This document shows positions 33,497 through 47,206 of a DNA stretch of 64,000 bases, in pieces (the stretch's first letter is position 1; the number at the start of each line of letters is the position of its first letter). Origin of the DNA: Chaetoderma sp. LZ-2023a. Lineage: Eukaryota; Mollusca; Caudofoveata; Chaetodermatida; Chaetodermatidae. Location: NCBI GenBank assembly GCA_034401795.1, contig CM067374.1, positions 135,252,135 through 135,316,134 of the forward strand, given 5' to 3'. The notes under the pieces are model-generated. The model searched no databases, was not told the DNA's origin, and saw nothing but the letters and a program-made list of their open reading frames with translations. Made by a program: the position numbers and the translations under genes.

Positions 33497-33895
33497 ATTT
33501 TTAGCCATGCCCCGCCCATCACTAGCTAAGCTCCACCCACACCTCGCCGTGTTGGAATTGATCGATCCCCCAAATCCCCTAGCTATCAATTTCCTGAAAA
33601 CTATATAGGGAAGCTGTTGAATATTTTCTAACTAATTTGACTGGGTGCTGTTGCTGCCTATGGCAGCAACAGCGCCCAGTCAAATTGGTTTCAAAATATT
33701 CAACAGAATATGTATTAAATAGTAAAAGCAAACAATTTGTACAACAACGCATAGACCGTCTTCAAATATGCGTTCGTGACGTACTTATCGACGTCATTCA
33801 TCACGGCATTCATTATGATGTCATTGTACACATCACGCAGTTCATTGTGACGTCATATGGTGGGTGGGTACTCCGGAAAGGTGAATTGCTCCCAA
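33497..33895 (-). mobile_element. Palindrome MITE family P, full copy inside the Gypsy relic
   Basis: Reverse orientation: begins CCTTTCTATTTTTAGCCATG, then CCCCGCCCATC; central palindrome at about 33608-33704 with TTGCTGCCTATGGCAGCAA at its centre; ends GGAAAGGTGAATTG. Confidence 0.88.
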
Positions 33896-35234
33896 ATCAT
33901 ATGAACTTGCATCTACCCTGAGTACAAGAGGCGTTGATGAATCATAATATATGAGGACTTTGTCATCAGAAAGTGAAAGTTTAGCCTTTTGAAATGCCCC
34001 TTCACATTGGTCAATCCGTTTAATTGGAGGGCGTACATCGCTTGTAGCATTGTAGAGACGTTGGAGATATATTTTGCATAATGATTCAGTAATCCAAGAA
34101 ACGATTTAAGCTCAGAGACATTTTCTGGCCTTGGTGCTTTCTGAATGGCTTCAATTTTATTCTGCAATTGTGAAATTCTTTCAGCACCTAAGCTGATGGC
34201 CAATACGTGACATTGTCTTTGAAAAATGGACACCTTTCACCATTAAGCCTACATTGTATTTTGCTCGTCTATCGAATACGGTTTTAAGTAACTTCATATG
34301 GCCAGCCTTAGAGGCTGCTGTTACAAAATATCATCAATGTGGCAAAGTAACTTCAATCAATTCCCAGGTGAGCGTTCAGTACTAACAATTTTGGCGATTC
34401 ATCAACTAAAAATACTTGATTGAAAGCGCCTGTTAAATCCAAAACGGAATGTACGTTATAGTTGGTTCCACCTTCTGCTATCTTAGTGAATAAATCCTAC
34501 GTATTTGGTAATTTATACCCATCATCCTCAACAGATTCATTCACAAATTTATAATCTCCACACACCCTAATTGGCCCATTTGGCTTTTATACATGTACAA
34601 CCGGCGAGGCCCAGTCATTATGATCTATTGTGTGTATTATATTAGTATAGTTTAACCATTCATACCTGTATTTTAGTTTAAAACAAACAACACTGTAGCT
34701 CTAACACTGCGTTAAATACAGTTGGATATTCATTTGAGGTCGGGGCCATGATCTTTGAGTTAACTGTCTCTGACACAGAGAAAATATCATCCCAGTCTAA
34801 CTTAATTTGGCTGAACCAATCCCTGCCAAAGAGACATGGTTACATGGTCATTTTACATTTACCTCAAACAGATCGATGCTTTATGGGCAATTATATACAA
34901 TCTAATATTGATACTTTTTCACCAGAATAGCTGTGCAAAATAACATTTGCTGGCGTCAGTGGGAGCTTTAACAACTGTGTTGCCCATGTGTAACTACGTC
35001 TCACAAGTAACCTCACCAATTTTATGCTAAGTCGATACAGTTTTTCTTTAAAGCGATGCTAATTTCATCTCAAATGTTGTATGGTTTGTATATTCCACAT
35101 CATTCATATCCTGTCACATTCCCTGATCTGTATCGCAATTATCTGCTTTGTAATATCGAGTTAATGTTAAACAGTGATCGCCACCATTTTGTCTCCTCAA
35201 GCGTGATGTCATGTAAGCGCCAATGCATTACATT

Positions 35235-35315
35235 CTTCATTATGTAATACTCATCCAGTTAAATATTTTGAAACTAATTTGACTGGAAGTTGTTGCTGCA
35301 CCTCTATGACTGAGC
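35235..35315 (+). mobile_element. Palindrome MITE family P, short fragment
   Basis: Contains TTAAATATTTTGAAACTAAT followed by TTGACTGG and GTTGTTGCTGC, the left palindrome arm only. Confidence 0.55.
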
Positions 35316-36429
35316 GTATATACCGAGGCAGACACACTAGGTTTTTTCTGATTGGTTGAAAAGTAAATCATGACAGCCATCATAGGGTGTAGAAATGTAC
35401 CAACATTTAACTACTAAAGCCTCAATATCTTTCCGTAGCGCCGTGATAAAAAGCTTAAAATTACCTGGCTAATTTATGAGCGGCGTATCAGATCACCTGA
35501 ATAGCTATCAAGAGATGGGATTAGCTATCCTTTAACACGAGCATCAGCAGTTCTGTATAAATCATATCATTCATCATTAGTCACGCCACTGTCACTTTCC
35601 TCATCATTAAGCGTGTCTATACCAGCATTTTGTAGACTGGCTACTGCTGCTGTATTAATCCTGTTGGGCTGCCATTTGAGAGCATTTTGGCGACCATCAT
35701 TCCCACTATTAATGGGAGCATTAATCATCGACAGAGTATGACCCGTTTTATTGCAGAAATAGTAAAAGAAATCTTGAAATCATATACCTCAGAAGGGTGA
35801 CTGCCTCAACAACTTTAAAATGCCCCACCAGCAGCGTTTCCACAAACTTTAGTTTTTGTCACCTGCTTTTGTGATTTCATTTCCTCGTAGCCTACAATTT
35901 ATGCGTATGGGGTTCCGAAACAGTTCCATAATTATTATTGTCCAATTTTGGCACAGAATCCATTTGTCGTAATGTCAGCCATTTTGTCAGCAACATGTTT
36001 GGACTTCTCAAAAGTTAAATCAGCCATAGATAATAAGCGCGATTGTGTTTTAGACAGTTTCTTGTGCAAGCCTTACAATCGGCGGTCACTCAATGCATCT
36101 TCTAAAATAATTATTCAGCAATTGCAATGGATTTGGGAAAATAATGGTCACGTAGCATTTTCTTAAAATCTACGTAGGGCCTATAAATTAGCACGACGTA
36201 AATCATGGCTACATAAATTCTTTAGTAATTTATATGCATCTGCGTCCACCGGAGCCACAAAGAAATTCGCCTGTCTTTCCGTGTGAATAATAAGGTACCA
36301 CACCTATCGGCAAAGTCATCAACATTCTCGATTTTCTCGTCAAACAATGAAATGTTTCTAAAATCGCCATCGCTAGCTTGCCGGCTTATTCAATCCTTAA
36401 GTTCCGATCTATTGAACAGTTTTGATAAA

Positions 36430-36955
36430 TAATGATTTCTTTTAGAAATGTAGGCATTTTACGTAGCCTTTATATAAATGTGGCCTTTTATCACTCCACA
36501 TATGGTACAAACCCAGTACCATAACAATGCATAAGTTAATGCCATACAGATTATTTCAGCTACCGCATGCTTCAATATTTACTAAAGCGTCAGTAAATGA
36601 GTATTATATAGATAAGTATGACTACAACAACATATAATTAGCAAGTACATGTGCACGTATAAACAGCATATACATCATGTTAATATAGAATGAAATAATT
36701 GGCTTCTAATGTCTATAGTCCTTCGCATTACAGACAGTAATACACATGCATAGTTAGCTTGTAATGTATATATCGTTTCCTATCACACAAACATTAACCA
36801 ACATATTCCTCAATAATTATCATGTAATACATACACAACAAATTCATGAATAGTTAGCGTCTATAATGTCAGTAGTTCTTCACACTATGCACAGTAACCC
36901 GTATATTCCCGAACAGTTATCATTTAATGTCTATATCATTGCCGAAGAGTTGCCT
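36430..36955. other. Degenerate repeats related to the 59-bp minisatellite
   Basis: Phrases such as TAATGTCTATAGT, CACATTACAGACAGTAA and TAGTTAGCTT recur at loose spacing, resembling diverged units of the array that follows. No gene. Confidence 0.5.
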
Positions 36956-38215
<1,260 letters not shown>

Positions 38216-38370
38216 CTCAGAAATAACCTAACATGTTTCCAAAACAAAATGAAACATACTGTTAAAAAGTCACAGTAATCAACCTTTTCTACCATGTTTT
38301 TATATTCAGCAATATTCAGAAAAATAGCTCTGTGAGCTATGCATCAAATTATTTATAAAACGTCTGACTC

Positions 38371-38605
38371 AAAATTCACCCAATTCAGTTTCATTCTAGG
38401 GAAGCATAATATTCTAACCGTTTTAGATAACATAAAATTCACCCAAATCAGTTTCATTCTAGGTAAGCATAATATTCAAATCAGTTTCATTCTAGGGAAG
38501 CATAATATTCAAATCAGTTTCATTCTAGGGAAGCATAATATTCTAATCAGTTTCATTCTAGGAAAGCATAATATTCTAACCGTTTTAGATAACATAAAAT
38601 TGCAT
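38371..38605. repeat. 33-bp tandem repeat, about 4-5 units
   Basis: Unit AATCAGTTTCATTCTAGGGA plus AGCATAATATTC; a longer variant carries TAACCGTTTTAGATAACATA. Codon-length period gives an open frame of no evident meaning. Confidence 0.9.
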
Positions 38606-38609
38606 TAAT

Positions 38610-39455
38610 ATAAAAGTGTATTTTGCTGAAAATTAACAAAAATCTTGAATTTTGGACGAAAAATTTGTCTTCTGTTTGGTTTCAGAAATGTCGATAATAT
38701 AGTGATATGAACAGTCACAATAATAGTAATCAAGGTATTCATACCTTAAAATAAAGCCTCCTGTCATGGATTCTAAAATGTGTAGAACAAGTAATGTCGC
38801 TCCAGTAGATTCTGAATATATACTACATATGTTACCGATCCTCATTATTTTCGGTTTACAAAAAAATATGAAACACATTATTTCATAATCTTGATTAAAA
38901 TTAACCATCTAACAGTGAGTAAATGAGTAATCCAATCCATTAAAATTTTATTTGATCGATGTTTGAATTGGTAAGAAATAAACAATCTTATAATAGTACT
39001 TTAGGATTGACATTTTTGGCATCTACTTGCCATAATGTAAGTGCTGGCATTCCAAAATAAATACTGATGTTGAGAAGGAGAAGCCTGAGACCGATACAGC
39101 AATTACCAGTCGAACAACATGGTCTCCGATCCCTGGAAGATCAACAGTGGATGCGTAAAAAACGAGTAGTATGTGTAATATGTGACAAACGTACTCACAA
39201 GGCGATTGCACACAATATATAATTTTTAAGACGGATATGCAAAAACTGTTTTTAAGACAGTACAGTTAATTTATGGATGATGAATATTTATGTACTAATA
39301 AATTTCAAGATGTACATCTAGGGTTTTTGCACAGATCTTTAGTGCCATAAAACTGCATTGATTCAATAGAGTCTGTAGCACAACTATTATGCCAGGATTG
39401 ATGAAGACGTAGTTCATAACAGTGTGATAAATTTTGTGATACAAGTGACTTTGCA
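38610..39455. other. AT-rich sequence, no gene recognised
   Basis: Short frames only. Confidence 0.4.
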
Positions 39456-40606
39456 TAATCCTGGAGAAACATTTCCATTCCAGATTGTGTACTTTACACA
39501 GTTCCTTGCAATGCATCTACATCAAACTATGGTAGGCAGAGAATGGCATTGCATATGCGGATTGCAGAGTCTATCCATGGAACTTGCAAAAATTCCACAT
39601 TGACCACTGCATACAAACACTTTGGGCTATGTGTAGTTATGATGAGATACTCCGATATCATACTGATATGGCAAACCTAAATAGTGAGTTATGCCAGGGT
39701 ACCACACCCATCCCTAGTCAGTTTGATCCAGTTGAATTTACAATATGTGCTTTTGATCATTTTGACAATGATAAAGTACCTTATCTGGAATTGAAAGATT
39801 GAGCCACGATATCGTGCCTGCTCTCTTCCAGGATATACCAGTTGAGCTGTATAGAAAGCCAAACATATCAAATGTTTCAAATGTTATTCATGATTTAAAA
39901 ATCTGTACACAAGTGCTTCCATTTCAGGTGAGAGTGGAATATTACCAGAATTCAAAAATAGCAAACATTCCAAGTTTTTACGTTCCAGACAACATGTATC
40001 ATGCAGAGGAGGCATTTATTAAATGAAGTAAAACTTAGGGCATGTGCAATTTACAAACTAAGTCTAAAAGAGATTGAAGAAGGTTACGTTAATGTAGAAT
40101 GTGAATCCCAAAACAATGCCAACTTGGGGTGCATTTAATTCACTAATCAGCAATGAGATCTTAAACGTGAAGATGCCAGTGTTTAAATTTGAGAACATAA
40201 TTTGTAAGCAATTTCAACAACCACAACTACCAGTATTATATGATGAAGGTGTTTATAAGATTGCTCGTAAAATACTTCTGTGGAATCCCCAGTAGTTCAC
40301 AGACTTTGTCTTTTGCATGAGAAATTTGTATTTGATGAAAATCGTGCTTGGCATAATTGGCAAATTCTTGCATGAAAGTGGGATGCAAAATATTTAGATT
40401 CAGAGCCATGTCTTTGTGACAAATAGTGAGCAGCAAGTGATAGGTAGCTCAGATTATGAGTGTTCATTGACAGGAATTAATTTTCTCGCAGAAACAATGC
40501 AAAGACTACAGTTAGCCGAGTTCTTCCAATTGGATAGTGTTGACAAATATGTCCTGGATATACTGGCTCAGTTAAAACAAAGTGCTTCTGAAAATGGCCA
40601 GAGGTT

Positions 40607-40711
40607 TCTTATGTTCTGGTGTATGACGGGAGCCATTCTAGCGGTAATCTATATTTTATTAAAGCTGACGTGACACTACAAATACAGAGATACATAATAC
40701 AAATGTAACAT
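40607..40711 (-). repeat. Gypsy 3' LTR
   Basis: Pairs with 45184-45288. The sequence just upstream on the minus strand (ACAGAGGGCGA) is a weak polypurine tract. Confidence 0.85.
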
Positions 40712-40892
40712 CGCCCTCTGTTGATGTTTAATAATAGCATATAATAACTAATTAATGTGATATAATTTTATTAATTAAATAAAGTTCAATTACGATTAAA
40801 GTATTACAGAATCTTTATAATGTTGTGTGTTTCATGATCTCATTCATAACTTCAGATTCATTCATTTTACCCAATCATATTATCAATTAGTG

Positions 40893-43800
40893 TCATTCAT
40901 CTCTGTATCGTGAAGGCTTTCTCATAACCCTACCCCTGGATGTGATTCGTGCATTACTGCTTGAATTCATTTGATGCATGCGGATGGCTTGTGTGTTTGA
41001 AAAGGTATGTTGTATCGTTGTGGTAGGTGTGTGCACTAGATTGTGTGCAATATCATCTTCATCAGCATCTATGTCCTGTTGTGACGGGGTCTTCATTGTT
41101 ACAGATGACTTTCTTCGATATGTAGTTCCATTGTCATCTTCAACAAGGAAAGATTTTGGTTCTGATGAACTTTGAACGATGTATCCACTTTGATATGGCT
41201 CTTTTTGGGTCTTCAGGCTTCTTGAATATTACCTTATCGTCTTTCTGCAGCTTTGGTAGATCTTTAGCATTCTGATCATGCCAATGTTTCATTTTATCTC
41301 TACGGGACTGCAATCCATCTTTAACATGCTCCTTAGGTTGAATTTCAGGATGCAGAAAATTTCTTTTGTCAGAAGAATGTTATTAAGTCTTCTGGACATG
41401 AGAAGCTGTGCTGGCGAGCCTAATGCAGCACTTAGAGGTGTGTTCCTGTACCCTAAAATGGCTAGCTGTGGATCTGATCCATCTTCTTCAGATTTTCTCA
41501 GAATCTGCTTTACCGTTCTAACAGTTCTTTCCGCTAATCCATTATTCCTGGGATATCGAGGTGATGATGTTATATGTCTGAATTTCCATTCATTGGAAAA
41601 GTTCTCAAATTCTTTCGAGCTGTATTGTGGTCCATGGTTACTTATGACAATCTGTGGAATACCAAATCTGGCAAACATTGCTTTTAATTTGCGTATGACT
41701 GTTGCACTTCTTGTGTTTTCAAGTCGTGTAATCTCCTGATATTTTAAGTAGTAGTCATTCACTAATACATAATTCTGCCCTTTGTAGACAAACAGGTCTG
41801 TTCCTACTTTCACCCATGGTTTGACTGGAATGTTGTGAGCCTTTAATGTTTCTTTCTGATTGTTTGCCATGTATTTCTGGCATGTTTCGCAATTGGTAAT
41901 CAAATCCTGAATTTCCGATGTTATGCCTGGCCAATATATAATATCTCTGGCTCTTCTCTTTGTTTGCTCTAGACCCAAATGTCCTGTGTGTAGTTTCTGT
42001 AGGATATCTGATCTAGAATTTCCTGGAATTAGAATTTGTTCATCTTTATATATGACATCATTAGGTTCTGATAACTCATCACGATATGTAGAGAACATTT
42101 GAATTTCTGTTGGCAATTGTGACTTCTCTTGCGGAAATCCATTCTTTATGACATCTTTTTAACTTGGCAATTGTTCGTCTTTTCTTGTCTCCTGTGCAAT
42201 TTTATATAATGTACCATACATTCTATGTTATCTAAACTCTCATGCTCCTCATTGTTATGTGGTAGATATGCCCTGCTTAGCGTATCAGCAATTAATAGTT
42301 CTTTCCCAGGTTTTCTTTTCCATACTGTATCTGATGTCATATTTTTGTAATCGAATCATCACTCTTTGAATCCGTGGTGGAGCTTTTGCAAGGGGTTTAG
42401 TGAAGATTGCTTTGAGTGGCTTATGATCGACTTCTATTTTCACAGTTTTCGATATATACGTATTGATGGAATCTCTGACATGCAAATACAACAGCGAGAC
42501 ATTCTTTTTCTATTTGAGCATACCTGGTTTCTGTTTCAGAAATAGCTCTTGATGAGAATGCAACGAGGTGATCCTCTTGCAGGAGTACTGCTCCTAATCC
42601 ACTTTGGCTTGCATCCACTGATAATCTTACATCTTTGTTAACATCATAGAATCTTAGCAAAGGTATGTTACTCAGGCTGTTTTTATTTTGACGAACGCAT
42701 CTTCTTGTAGTTTCTGCCAGCTGAATTCATTCTTCTTTTTGATTAGTTGTCTTAATGGTTCTGTCAGCTCTGAAACATTTGGAATATATCTTAGAAAGCC
42801 AATTGATCATGCCTAACAGTCTATGTACTGCTTGCATGTCATTTGGACGAGGCGTGTCTTCTATATCTTTGACCTTATCTTCATCTGGTCTCATGCCTTC
42901 TGCTGAAATGGGATTGACTAGATATTTGATTTCTTTCTTCTCGATTTCACATTTCTCTCTGTTCAGAGTGACATGTTCCTTTCTGCAGATTTCTAGGACT
43001 GTTTTGAGTCGATGATCATGTTGTTTTTCTGTTTGCCCATATTAATATGTCGTCGACATAGTCAATGGCGCCTTCAGCCGACTCTAGAATTTGACTTAAC
43101 TTCCTTTGTAACACATCTTGAGCTGAGGTAATACCAAATGGCATTCTGAGAAACCTGGACCTATCAAATGGGGTGTTAAATGGTGTTAAATGTAGTTTTG
43201 CTTGGATGTCCTCCTGGGTTGGTATATGAAAATGTGCACACATTACTGCTCTGTTCAAAGCTTTTGGATCAAGACAAGTTCTCAGTGATTTATCTGGTTT
43301 GTGAACTATTACTAATGAATTAACCCAGTCTGTAGCGATGCTAACTTTCTGGATAACTTTGGCTTTTTCCATTTGTTGTAGCTTTTCCTTTAATTGTGGC
43401 TTTATGGTTTCTGGAAGTCGTTGTACAGGATGCACCACTGGATGTACATCTTTTTTTAGTTTGATGCTGTATTCACCTTTAAATTTTCCTAGACCTGTAA
43501 AACCATCTGCATATTCCTCTAGTAGATCTGATGAATGGTCTGGATTTTGCTGAACTGAATGTATTCTTCTTAAGATCTTAATTTCAAGAATGGCTTGTAG
43601 ACCTAGTATTGGTGGTGAGTGTACATCTGCAATATGAAAATTGAGAGCGTGCCTGTGTTTATGTTCTATTGCAAGTGTAACCATACCCATTGTTTTTATG
43701 TGCTTAATTTGACATTTGATGTTTTAATTTGGGTTTGATTTGGTTTCCCCAAACTTTCATACACATTCATAGGTAACACATTTACTTGGGAACCTGTGTC

Positions 43801-44184
43801 CAGTTTGAATTTAACTGTTTTATTACACTCCAGTACAGTCACAGACTCATAACATTCATCCTCTTGTTTTCTTTTTGGACGTGTGGATACTACATGCACA
43901 CACTTCACATTTTCGCATTTTATTTTACATTCAGACATGACTTGCACATGTGATTTGCTGATTATGTTCTCTAAATCATCTGATACATCTTCACTTTTCA
44001 TACTCTTATTCATTCTACCAGTTTCTGAGTGAACTTTCATTTCCCGGTTATCTTTCACACATGTGTGTGCTTTACCACACTGTTCATTTCTTGCAAAACT
44101 AAGACTTTTGTCCATAAATATTGTATCAATTAGGAAATTATCCTCCGAATTGTCATCAGAGTCTTGTTTTTCTACATAATGCAC
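40893..44184 (-). pseudogene. Gypsy pol: protease, RT, RNase H, integrase; inactivated
   Basis: Polyprotein in several frames. Protease: KLDTGSQVNVLP (about 43810-43775). RT (43690-43016): HKPDKSLRTCLDPKALNRAV, PFDRSRFLRMPFGITSAQDV and the catalytic YVDDILIW. The motif A segment with the first catalytic Asp is missing, because AKLHLTPFNTPF joins flanking parts directly. RNase H: LSVDASQSGLGAVLLQEDHL (42660-42421). Integrase (42116-41289): HTGHLGLEQTKRRARDIIYW with CETCQKY zinc binding, first Asp in VGTDLF, Glu in NNGLAERTVRTVK, but the second Asp position reads VISNHGPQYSS, so it is Asn. Tail RGRVMRKPSRYRDE ends at 40893. Frameshifts separate the parts. Confidence 0.92.
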
Positions 44185-44933
44185 TTTTTGTTTCCTTTGC
44201 CTGCAAAAAACAGCAAAGTGATTTTGTTTTGAGCAGTTGAAACAAATTTTTCCCCATGCCGGACAGTTCCGTGGACCATGTGTTCTGTCACATTTCTTAC
44301 ACTTGAATGTTGTATGCCATTCAGCTGTTTAGTGTCTTTCGTGTATGATTTTGAAGCACCTATTTGTTTGGCCTTGTTGCTTGGTCGTTTTGTTTGTTTC
44401 TGTATGACATCTAAATGACTGTCACTTGCACTTTTACCTGTCACTACCTGCATGTGTGTTTGAGAAAGTTCTGCCGATGCTGCAATTTCCACTGCCTTGC
44501 TTATGGTCAAATTGGGTGTTCTGAAAAGTCGTTCACGCACAGCATTACTTCGTATGCCGATTACAATTCTATCTCGCATCATTTCATCTCGGAGACGATC
44601 ATAATCGCACGATTTGCTTAGCGTATGCAGATCTCTACCAAAATTATACCGTTCTATTATAATGTTCTTCTACCACAAACAGTGAACTTCGAAACAATGT
44701 ATTAGAAGGTCTATTTTGTATTTTTCTGCATCAGGAAATTCCCACCTGTCAAACAATTCTGTCGAATCTGGACCAGCTACGTTCCTAAATATTGCACATT
44801 GATGCTTTTCAGTTTTTTCGGTTATTTACATCGCTACTGCATACAGTTCACATGTTCTCTTAAGACGTTTCCAATTCTCCTCTAAATTCATATCTAAACA
44901 CAATTGTTTAGGTCGTCCGATTATTTCAGCCAT
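44172..44933 (-). pseudogene. Gypsy gag, frameshifted
   Basis: Structural Gag of the Gypsy element. Starts at ATG 44933 (MAEIIGRPKQLCLDMNLEEN); stops occur near 44825 and 44690. The later frame 44582-44172 holds DRIVIGIRSNAVRERL and LTISKAVEIAASAE, typical of the capsid part of K02A2.6-like Gypsy elements. The zinc-knuckle region (CKKCDRTHGPRNC and CFNCSKQNHFAVFC) is readable near 44300-44200 in a shifted frame. Confidence 0.82.
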
Positions 44934-45183
44934 GTTTGAATATTGTTCTGATTCTGCTACAATATTATTTTGTTCCGATTCCGCTACAATATTTTTCTAC
45001 GGCTCGTTTATGATCGCCAGTTTTTGTACGCTAAAAACGTCCATGTACCACAAAATCAGTGTTTATTTCTGTGTTTTATTATTGTTTATTTATTCAATCA
45101 GCACATATCCGTTTTGTGGTCGCGTTATTATTCACATATTCTTTTAATTTCATGCGGGAGTTCCGTTTCATATTCTGACACCA

Positions 45184-45288
45184 TCTTATGTTCTGTTGTA
45201 TGACGGGAGCCATTATAGTGGTAATCTATATTTTATTAAAGCTGATATGGCACTTCAAATACAAAGATACATAATACATATGTAACAT
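45184..45288 (-). repeat. Gypsy 5' LTR
   Basis: Pairs with 40607-40711, about nine differences. An AATAAAA sequence on the minus strand may be the polyadenylation signal. Confidence 0.85.
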
Positions 45289-46454
45289 GGTTAAGTTGAG
45301 ATTTCCTGAAAAAATGTTAAGAATCCGCGCAGAATATGCTTGCAGACTTTGAACAATTTAGGGCAAATATATGTGTCAAGAAGAAGACATTTGCATATTG
45401 GCACTATTTTACGAAGATTGTTGGACTAGTAGGAAACATTACTAGAGCTGATAGAGAGGCTCTGTGTAAACCCCTTATAGATTGCATTCAAGGATCTCTG
45501 ACTCTATTTGCATTGTTCAACTCAACAAACTATTTAAGGTAGTGATCCTTATATGTAGAGGAAATGAGAAAATTACCAGCTACTCACCCATATGTTCGTC
45601 TGTTGTTTGTAGTAGAAAGTTTTGTTGTGAAACGTTCAGCTAGCCCATTTACAGCGCTTGCTCCTAACATATGTTTAAGGCATACAATCAACCAGTCTTC
45701 AAATAGTAGTGCTGGCATCATTGGAGTTACCAGGAGGAAACAGTTTGTAAAGATGTGGAACATAATGTATCACGAGATGCTAGCTGTGTCAAATAGCTAC
45801 AGAGAATGAAGCGGATTCGAAATGACAAGTTGTGATTTAATTGTAAGCCATGAATTCAGTACTGCAGAAACGGCATCTAATGAGAAGCTGATTCAGCATA
45901 TATTAGCCTACATTGTTTCAGTTCAAAGTGACTTCAGAAACCGAGCATAAACTTCACAACATACTCACACAGGTAATAATGCCAGATCAAATCCGTAACA
46001 GCCTAGTCATGGTTTATGGAAAGTGCTTTAGCACATTGCACAACTTTCTAAAGGGGCAGTTTGTAGGGAAGTGTCAATCTCTACGACAATTCGCAAAAGC
46101 GATCTCAAACGATTTGCCAGTGCAACATGTTTGCAGTAAACTAAATCATAGAAAAGCAAATAGAAAGGTCGATATATATGGCAGAAACATGTGGACTTGG
46201 CAAGGTTTAGAGGTTACAATACCACAGATCCTTTCACGTTTGACCTGGTGTGTCAAGTTATCTGTTTGACAAGACCAGTCCTGAAAATGATCTGTTCGGT
46301 AAAGAGTTAGAGAGAAACTATTCGAGAATGATTACCAGATCCCAACACAATGAGTTCATAATATAGAGACTATATTATATATTGTTGATGTTATGTCGTT
46401 TGTCAGAAAGGTCAATCCAAAAGACTTGACAAATTTTAAAGATTTCTGAAATTC

Positions 46455-47125
46455 TATTCTAGCAATGATACTGTGGTGCGGAGCCATACTGCATCATCGG
46501 CACACCCGCGAACATTCTCGATGATCGCCGAGTGATGTCATTACGTTCCTCTCGAGTCCACGAAGCAGACGATATCTGAATGGGCTATCACGTGGACGTA
46601 CTCCCAAAGCAGCGTCAGAGGACACTGTATATGTCTCAATTACATACTACATTGTATTAGACTTATACATGGTGCAAAAGCGCTACATTAGTGTCAGAAC
46701 TAATTGGATGACGCCTGTTATTAATTGAAATAAAAAGAAAGGAAATGGTTGCGGTTCTGTTTATCTCTATCTTTTCTCTCTGTCATTTGAATTTCTCGCC
46801 GTCTTGACATGTGGTTCTAAAATCTGTCAGTATTTTCGTTGTTTTTACATTTACATTTAGGCACATCTACATGGTTACTGTAAATCATTGGCAGGTATTA
46901 TAATTGATATTTTGAATGAATATTTGCATTAACAACACACTGCTTAAAATCTAATATGTGTTCGTGACAGTAAAATGCGTGTTTGCTAAAAAATTCAAGT
47001 TGTTTCAAATGCAACATGCATTTCTCACGAAGATGTGACATTCCATGCGCCAATGACTAAATGACTATAATTTTTTCAATTGTTGCACATTGGAAACCAG
47101 TGACCATCATTCAATCAATTCCAAT
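46455..47125. other. Intergenic, no gene recognised
   Basis: No repeat or frame of note. Confidence 0.4.
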
Positions 47126-47206
47126 TCAGGCTGGTTCCTGTTGTTTGTAAAAGCTATACCTTATTGTACTCTGACTACTATCTTCCATAGTAAGGTGTAT
47201 CGTAAT

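Larger units (their letters stand above)
32430..36430 (-). mobile_element. Old Gypsy-type LTR retrotransposon relic
   Basis: Minus-strand fragments lie in the right order for a Gypsy element, all broken. Gag: GLHKKLSKTQSRLLSMADLT with FEKSKHVADKM (about 36100-35950). Zinc-knuckle remains: YFCNKTGHT (about 35760). Protease-to-RT linker: LFGRDWFSQIKLDWDDIFS (about 34830-34780). RT: VLDLTGAFNQVFLVDESPKL (about 34450-34390). RT/RNase H connection: RPENVSELKSFLGLLNHYAK (34233-33913 frame). Integrase: HAVSNGLAERHGQTFKHMYA (about 32550-32480). A full family-P MITE (33497-33890) splits pol. LTRs were not found. Decay is far advanced. Confidence 0.8.
40607..45288 (-). mobile_element. Gypsy-type LTR retrotransposon with about 105-bp LTRs
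   Basis: Direct repeats of about 105 bp at 40607-40711 and 45184-45288 are the LTRs; on the minus strand they start with TGTTACA after one A. They differ at about nine positions. The 4-bp GGTT occurs at 40603-40606 and 45289-45292 as the target duplication. A primer-binding-like TGGTGTCAGAATATG follows the 5' LTR on the minus strand (45183 down). Gag and pol lie between them, all on the minus strand. The insertion splits a host-borne ORF relic. Confidence 0.9.
39460..46450 (+). pseudogene. Second large-ORF relic (related to 20290-24665), split by a Gypsy insertion
   Basis: Plus-strand fragments before and after the Gypsy element form one decayed gene. Before: HTDMANLNSELCQGTTPIPS and FDPVEFTICAFDHFDNDK (39584-39802); DIVPALFQDIPVELYRKPN (39799-40026); PTWGAFNSLISNEILN and QLPVLYDEGVYKIARKIL (40101-40295); LAETMQRLQLAEFFQLDSVD (40416-40606). 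After: KTFAYWHYFTKIVGLVGNIT (45336-45542); VKRSASPFTALAPNICLRHT and GVTRRKQFVKMWNIMYHEML (45564-45809); and VDVMSFVRKVNPKDLTNFKD (about 46390-46440). Piece order matches the family's order. Both relics appear intronless and have many breaks. The 3' end with the Cys-rich domain is not present. Confidence 0.7.

Noticed and set aside
44932..45203. Plus-strand hydrophobic frames near the Gypsy 5' LTR
   Set aside because: Antisense to the Gypsy leader and gag start; no domain seen.
40607..45288. LTRs starting at TGACGGGAGCC on the plus strand (about 87 bp)
   Set aside because: Homology extends further to TCTTATG, and the GGTT target duplication fits the longer, about 105-bp boundary.
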